Assembly (NCBI RefSeq): GCF_028583425.1
Contig: NC_072794.1
Span: 27,153,232 to 27,217,231 of the forward strand
Reading direction: 5' to 3'
DNA from: Eublepharis macularius
Lineage: Eukaryota; Chordata; Lepidosauria; Squamata; Eublepharidae
Length of the DNA stretch: 64,000 bases
A program made the position numbers and the translations under genes. A model generated the notes under the pieces. The model did no database searches. It was not told the DNA's origin and worked only from the letters and a program-made list of their open reading frames with translations. Of this stretch, positions 59,383 to 64,000 are shown piece by piece (positions within the stretch are counted from its first letter, which is position 1; every line of letters begins with the position of its first letter).

Positions 59383-60563
59383 CTGAATTAAAAAATTTAA
59401 AGAATTGTCTGTCAACAACGGTCTACATGGAGACAGCCATCAATTTTATTCTTGACAAAACTCAGGTATGCAGTCATTATTTGTTTCATTCTGTTTATTA
59501 ATCATAAGGCCAAGACATTCAGCGTCCACCCTTGTATATTTCAAAGAGCATGATAATAACATTTCAATATATTTTTGGCATTGAACAACTTTTTGTATCC
59601 TAATAATTTGTGAAAATTTAAAATTAAGGTATGACATGCAAGTCCAGTCTTTAAAAAAAATATTCTGAGTAGTACTCTCAAGTAAGAATACCATCAGACT
59701 GATTTAACATATCTGAAATGGATTGGCACTTCTTGATCAAGAAAAGAGGCATGATTTTTTGCCAATTCTCCTTACCATTGCAGACCCCCTACTTTGCCCC
59801 TACACACATATTATTTGTGAGGGTCCCCTGACTTCAAGGAATAGGATTCAGTGGGCTGCAGCTTGAGGAATGATCCTGTTCCACAAGCATTCTTCTATTC
59901 ATAGTACATTGAATATAACCCATGAGTTAGAATTAAGAAAAACACAGTCAGGGGTTAAATTCTAGTATCATGATCAAGATCTGAACATCCTATTTGTGAA
60001 GCTAAATTACTGCCTCAACTCAAAATATATGCTGTAACTCTGGTTCTCAAAATAGTAACATACATGAAACATTTTTTTTTTTAAAAAAAATAGCCATACT
60101 GCAACTCGTACATGAGTTTTTGAATAGAATAGGCAGGAAATACCATCCTATTCTGACTACTTTATGACTCCATGGAAACTTCTCAGCACCGTTGTGGTTG
60201 CCAGTCCCAAATGTCAGACAGCCAGATCTGTGAACATAAATATACTTGGGGAGGAAGTAGGTAGACTAGGGAAAGTGTGGGGAAGCTGATCCATATCCAA
60301 GCAGAATAAAGAATGAGTTAACATTCTCTTGTTATTTGCAGTTCAGTTACTGCTACTAGGGAATATCTCACAGTTAAGTATTTAATCACAAATCAGCTGA
60401 GTTGCAAGACAGGCATAATAAAAATGCATAGAAAAAGAAATACAAATGGCCAAAACCACAAAAGAGCAGATATTTATTCTTGCCTTCCTTTATTGTACTT
60501 CATGAAGTTTAGATTAAAAAAAGACAAAGATATGCATTTTTATTAATTAGTTTTCATGCTTAC
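59383..60563 (-). other. RALGPS2 intron B-C, nothing recognised
   Basis: AT-rich intron without a repeat I can name; a small A/T homopolymer junction lies near 60,072-60,092. Confidence 0.5.
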
Positions 60564-60654
60564 TTATAGTTGTCGTCTTCCACAAACTTTTGAAGCTCTT
60601 CTATATACTGAACAGAATTCAGGTATTTTTGAACATGAGGCAACACAGGGATAT
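60564..60654 (-). CDS. RALGPS2: RALGPS2 exon B (end of RasGEF domain, about residues 249-279)
   Basis: This 91-bp exon lies between acceptor gtctag and donor gtaagc. It continues the frame of exon A and encodes [20 protein letters not shown] followed by QKFVEDDNY. These are the terminal helices of the catalytic domain. The reading differs from the human sequence I recall by Met-to-Val near the start, a conservative change. A CORE-like SINE sits only about 50-80 bp upstream of its acceptor in the intron. Confidence 0.95.
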
Positions 60655-60699
60655 CTAGACAGTAGAAAATGTAAGGCAGTCAATTTATATCTTCATTAC

Positions 60700-60945
60700 T
60701 AGTTTGGTGTAGTGGTTAAGAGCGGCAGGACTCTACTCTGGAGAACTGGGTTTGATTCCCCATTCCTTAAAGCCAGCTGAGTGACCTTGGGTCAGTCACA
60801 GCTCTCCCAGAGTTCTCTCAGCCCCACTCCACACAGTGATTGTCATGAGGATAATAATAGCACACTTTGTAAACCACTCTGAGTGTGACATTAAGTTGTC
60901 CTGAAGGGTGGTATATAAGTTGAATGTTATTAATGTTATTTATTG
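60700..60945 (+). mobile_element. tRNA-derived SINE with CORE/MIR-like body, near full length
   Basis: The head has box A (tggtgtagtggttaagagcg) and box B (gggtttgattcccc). The body has gtgaccttgggtcagtcaca, the CORE-like block, and the tail ends in gtggtatataagttgaatgt before T-rich repeats. It inserted just upstream of the exon B acceptor. Confidence 0.8.
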
Positions 60946-62134
60946 CATTTAACAGCATTGTTTTTCTTGCATTCACTGTATTGTTGTGAACACTTTGTGT
61001 TGCCATCTCCAGTCAGACATAAGCTGGCATTTGGTTGACACCTATCCCAAAGGATAAACATAAATCTCTCCAACAGTAAGCCAGCAGGTTAAAACCCCTG
61101 AAGGAATCACCATCCCTCTTACTGATCAGGTTTCATGAAGGGCAATCTAAATAAAATTTGCTGGGGTGGAATGAGCAGCAGCACTAAAGTGACACTCAAA
61201 TCTCTTCCCCCAACCACAATACAAGAACAGATCCAATGTCTCAGATATGCAAGTGATTCTGACAACTGCCTGCAAGCAATGTAGATCTTTCCTCCTGTGC
61301 ATACAAACTTGGGACCATAGCTATAAAGAACAAATGACTTAAATTTATACTTTATCCTGTCCCGTTATATGAAGTATAATATTGTATAATTATCTATAAA
61401 TAGTTAATAAGAATCCTTGCTTACCAATGGACACTAAAGTCTTTCTGAAAACACTTTATATAACCCTCCAATAAATAAAAATTTTAAACAAAGGTATGAA
61501 ATTATGAATTAATGCATGAATGGCTAAAATAATAAATTATACAGATATCTGAGTACAATCAAAGACATCGCAAAAACGTTTCTCCTCCACAAATGTCTGT
61601 TTTTTGCTTCTGCAGCAATTAATTTTAATATCATATTCTACAATGTTTAATGTAAATGGATGTAATTTTATGCCAGTTGCTAAAGAAGGGAAGTGGCCTT
61701 CAAGAGTTACTTGAAATTTAAATAGTAACTATTTTAAGAAACTCAGGCTATTTTAAGGTTTGTAATCTATGGTCACAATTACTTCTTAATAGCATTTTGC
61801 ATTTTCATTATGTTTGGCTGCTAATTAAATGACAAATTCCTCCTGCTTACATTTGTTATTCCAGGTTATGGCTGGGATCCACAAAACTACTTTAGGTATA
61901 CCCAAGGGGTACGAATATGCTTAGTGCATTTGAACAACAGACCCCCTATTCCATTTAGTAAACTACTCTTGAAACCCTTCATTTTTAAAAAATGGCCTGC
62001 CGTGTGGCAGACAATGGGGAACATCTGTTTTACGATATTCAAACCCAAAATTTCTGGTGTGCATAACTAGCTGTATGATTCTTTAGATGCTGGCTTTTAT
62101 CTGCCTCCTCTCTCTTTTTAAAGAAGAAATTACT

Positions 62135-62190
62135 CATATTAGCTCTTGATTGATTTTGTTTTCATATTAGCTCTTGATTGATTTTGTTTT
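62135..62190. repeat. 28-bp tandem duplication beside exon A
   Basis: Copies at 62,135-62,162 and 62,163-62,190 (catattagctcttgattgat plus tttgtttt) are identical. The duplication is in intron A-B, about 45 bp past the exon A donor. Confidence 0.95.
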
Positions 62191-62234
62191 GTTTCTGTTG
62201 ATAGCACCAAACAAAAATACAAAATAAAACTTAC

Positions 62235-62372
62235 CATATTCACAAGACTGTTGTAAATCTGAAATTATTCTAAGTATGTTATTCATTAAGTTTGATCTCT
62301 GCTCATTTTCCAGAATACTTCCTGTGGATGGGTATGCTGAATCGATGTATGTCAAGTCTGAGAGATAAATAC
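62235..62372 (-). CDS. RALGPS2: RALGPS2 exon A (RasGEF domain, about residues 203-249)
   Basis: This 138-bp exon has acceptor ...cttcag and donor gtaag. It begins with the last two bases of a Gly codon and ends with the first base of an Asp codon. It encodes [19 protein letters not shown] and then [18 protein letters not shown], part of the CDC25-homology (RasGEF) catalytic domain that opens the nucleotide pocket of Ral. It is the most 5' exon in the window; no earlier exon was found between it and base 64,000. A 28-bp tandem duplication lies about 45 bp beyond its donor. Confidence 0.96.
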
Positions 62373-64000
62373 CTGAAGATAAGATCAGAAAGATTCCTTC
62401 ATCTAGGATGCTGAGGTAAAAAGTAATTTCAAAAACAGCGAACACAATATAATGCACTGATCTATTTTTTACTGTTTAAAACTGCAGGAGTTTTTGTTCT
62501 CTTTACAAAGTATCTTGCTTAGAACTACCATTCATGGAACTATCCACTGCTTATTAGAGAAACCATTTATTTATAACAAAGTAATTTTCTTTCACTAGAA
62601 TGAGCCCAGAAGTCATCCCACTGCCAAAAAATATTAAGTATAGAACTGGAAGGCAAAAGTGCAAATATTTCTCAACTTACATCCTCTATTGCAAACTATT
62701 TTCCTAGACACTTTAAACTAGAGACACTAAGAAACAGTATGTAAATGTTTTTAATTTTGACTTCTGGTTTCACGAATTTGCAATTGGGCCATATCTCCAA
62801 AGGGGAAAGGTGTGAATAACTGGGGGGAGGGGGAGAGAAGGAGAAGGAGAAGCTGTTTCAGCGTATAGGGAAGGAGATTAGATGGTAAGCAGCTGAGAAC
62901 TCAGGGTGATGCTTAGACATGGGTAGAAAGAAGGGGACAACTGGCAGCAGATCTGGTGGAGGGAACTGGGAAGGCAAGATTTAAAAGAGAACATTATACT
63001 GGATGATCTCTTGTCTTGTGCAGTAAAACAGGCTGTTTTTGGTTATGGTGTCTTGGCACGTGCCGGATAGGGAGCTCCAACCCATGAATAAAGATTCACC
63101 AGCTATAACTAAACAATTTATGTCCAACAGGACAGAACATTTGCTTTCTTCTTTGGATGGTTTCCATTTTAAGTTTCAGGTTGCTTGCAAGTTAAGCTGC
63201 CTACACCCCCACCCCAGATTTACATACCTCTGCCTGTTTAGCTAAGACAACCAGGTTTTTACTGCCAAAAAAGATGAATGCACCTTTTATTGTAGTATAT
63301 GTAACATGAGTAACAGTATGAACTCAATCCAGGTTGAGATGCTACCCCCCACCCAAATTATCTAGTGTTAGACACACACGAGCAGCAGTCTCTAAAAACC
63401 AGCAGTGTCAGAGCAGAACTATACCATTCACTGCGTGTGAAAGCCCAGCTACTGTTTCTTGAAGGGCACCATTTCTAGCAAAGCAGCAACAGGCAAAGGA
63501 CATCTGAGTCTTCCTTAAGCTATTGCTTCCCTCCTCTAACTCCCACATCTTATCTCTCTCCCTCATGAGGGGTTCCAGGCTAGCACTTCTTTTGTTAGCC
63601 TGGGTCTGCAACCTGAGCTGAGGAAAGAAAATCACTCTCTTCCTTTCCACTGCTTCTCCACATGAAATCATATCACCCCAGCCTCGCCTTAAAGATGTGA
63701 GCTGTGAAGTGGATGTGGGATTGGTAGTTCCTCTCTTATATACAAGATGTAACTACAAGACTAAAATATCATGCATTTAAGTATCTTTATAATGTAACTG
63801 GTTTAAAACATTAGCTTGATTAAAATTAAACTACAATACAGTTTCACTGTATTGAATGATATAAACCTTAAATTTGAAGGTTTTTAGCTTTCTGGCTATG
63901 CCAAATTTAAGTTTCTTCCAATTACCACTGGGAGAGAAAATTTCTTATACAAAATTGAATCAAAAGACATCCAAAGACAACATTATAGGGCTAAATGACA
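62373..64000 (-). other. RALGPS2 upstream intron, partial
   Basis: The preceding exon, expected to encode EKLEYVMSKEDNYKRLRDYI-like sequence, was not found, so the intron continues past the window. Nothing else is recognised. Confidence 0.6.

Larger units (their letters stand above)
28690..62372 (-). other. RALGPS2: RALGPS2 gene, 3' two-thirds (12 coding exons plus 3' UTR)
   Basis: RALGPS2 is a guanine-nucleotide exchange factor for the small GTPase RalA; its PH domain directs it to membranes and a PxxP segment binds SH3 adaptors (family knowledge). Twelve exons on the minus strand, all with AG acceptors and GT donors, join in frame to 381 codons with no stop before the terminal TGA. Recognisable segments are [55 protein letters not shown] and [20 protein letters not shown]. 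If residue 583 is the last, as I recall for the human protein, the window starts at about residue 203. The start codon, the first 200 residues and the promoter lie beyond the right edge. The order is catalytic-domain end, linker, PH domain, tail. The paralogue RALGPS1 is the main alternative, but the segments fit RALGPS2 as I remember it. Confidence 0.96.

Noticed and set aside
60715..60760. A tRNA gene
   Set aside because: Box A and box B are present but the cloverleaf is degraded and the sequence continues into a CORE-like SINE body.

Overview
The window is vertebrate nuclear DNA, most likely from a squamate reptile (lizard or snake). Evidence for this is intron-split coding sequence with GT-AG junctions, low gene density, and a repeat set typical of squamates: a 5S-rRNA-derived SINE, tRNA-derived SINEs (one with a CORE/MIR-like body), a BovB (RTE) LINE piece, CR1 and L2 LINE pieces, hAT-type MITEs and Penelope-like terminal units. 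There are no bacterial-style operons and no CRISPR.

Only one protein-coding gene can be supported. The right-hand part (about 28.7-62.4 kb, minus strand) holds the last twelve coding exons and the 3' UTR of RALGPS2, a Ral guanine-nucleotide exchange factor with a C-terminal PH domain. Joined across canonical splice sites the exons read without a stop or frameshift for 381 codons, from about residue 203 to the stop. This places the end at residue 583, the length I recall for human RALGPS2. Exons A-B complete the RasGEF catalytic domain, C-D carry the linker with a PxxP segment, E-G a serine-rich linker, and H-K the PH domain; L is a 9-residue terminal exon followed by an apparently very long 3' UTR. 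The N-terminal exons lie beyond base 64,000. The nested ANGPTL1 gene known from mammals is not in this part.

The left part (1 to about 28.7 kb) looks intergenic. I found no exon, tRNA, rRNA or clear promoter in it. It holds scattered repeats: SINEs at 2.2, 5.8 and 14.0 kb, a (TA)n tract at 6.3 kb, a hAT MITE with target duplication at 6.5 kb, a BovB tail at 9.7 kb, foldback elements at 10.8, 12.6 and 13.8 kb, and a 2.2-kb degraded non-LTR retrotransposon at 21.1-23.3 kb split by a MITE. A CR1 end lies at 23.5 kb and a GC-rich repeat block at 25.6-26.0 kb.

The RALGPS2 introns are also repeat-rich: L2 pieces, two Penelope-like inverted units with 12-13 bp target duplications and hammerhead-ribozyme-like motifs, three further hAT-like elements, a 5S SINE, a CORE-like SINE and a possible LTR. 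In contrast the 6.4-kb 3' UTR interval has no interspersed repeat I recognise and contains one striking 37-bp-stem hairpin. I did not find a convincing new gene system; the most interesting items are the UTR hairpin, the hammerhead-like inverted units and the dated nested insertions.
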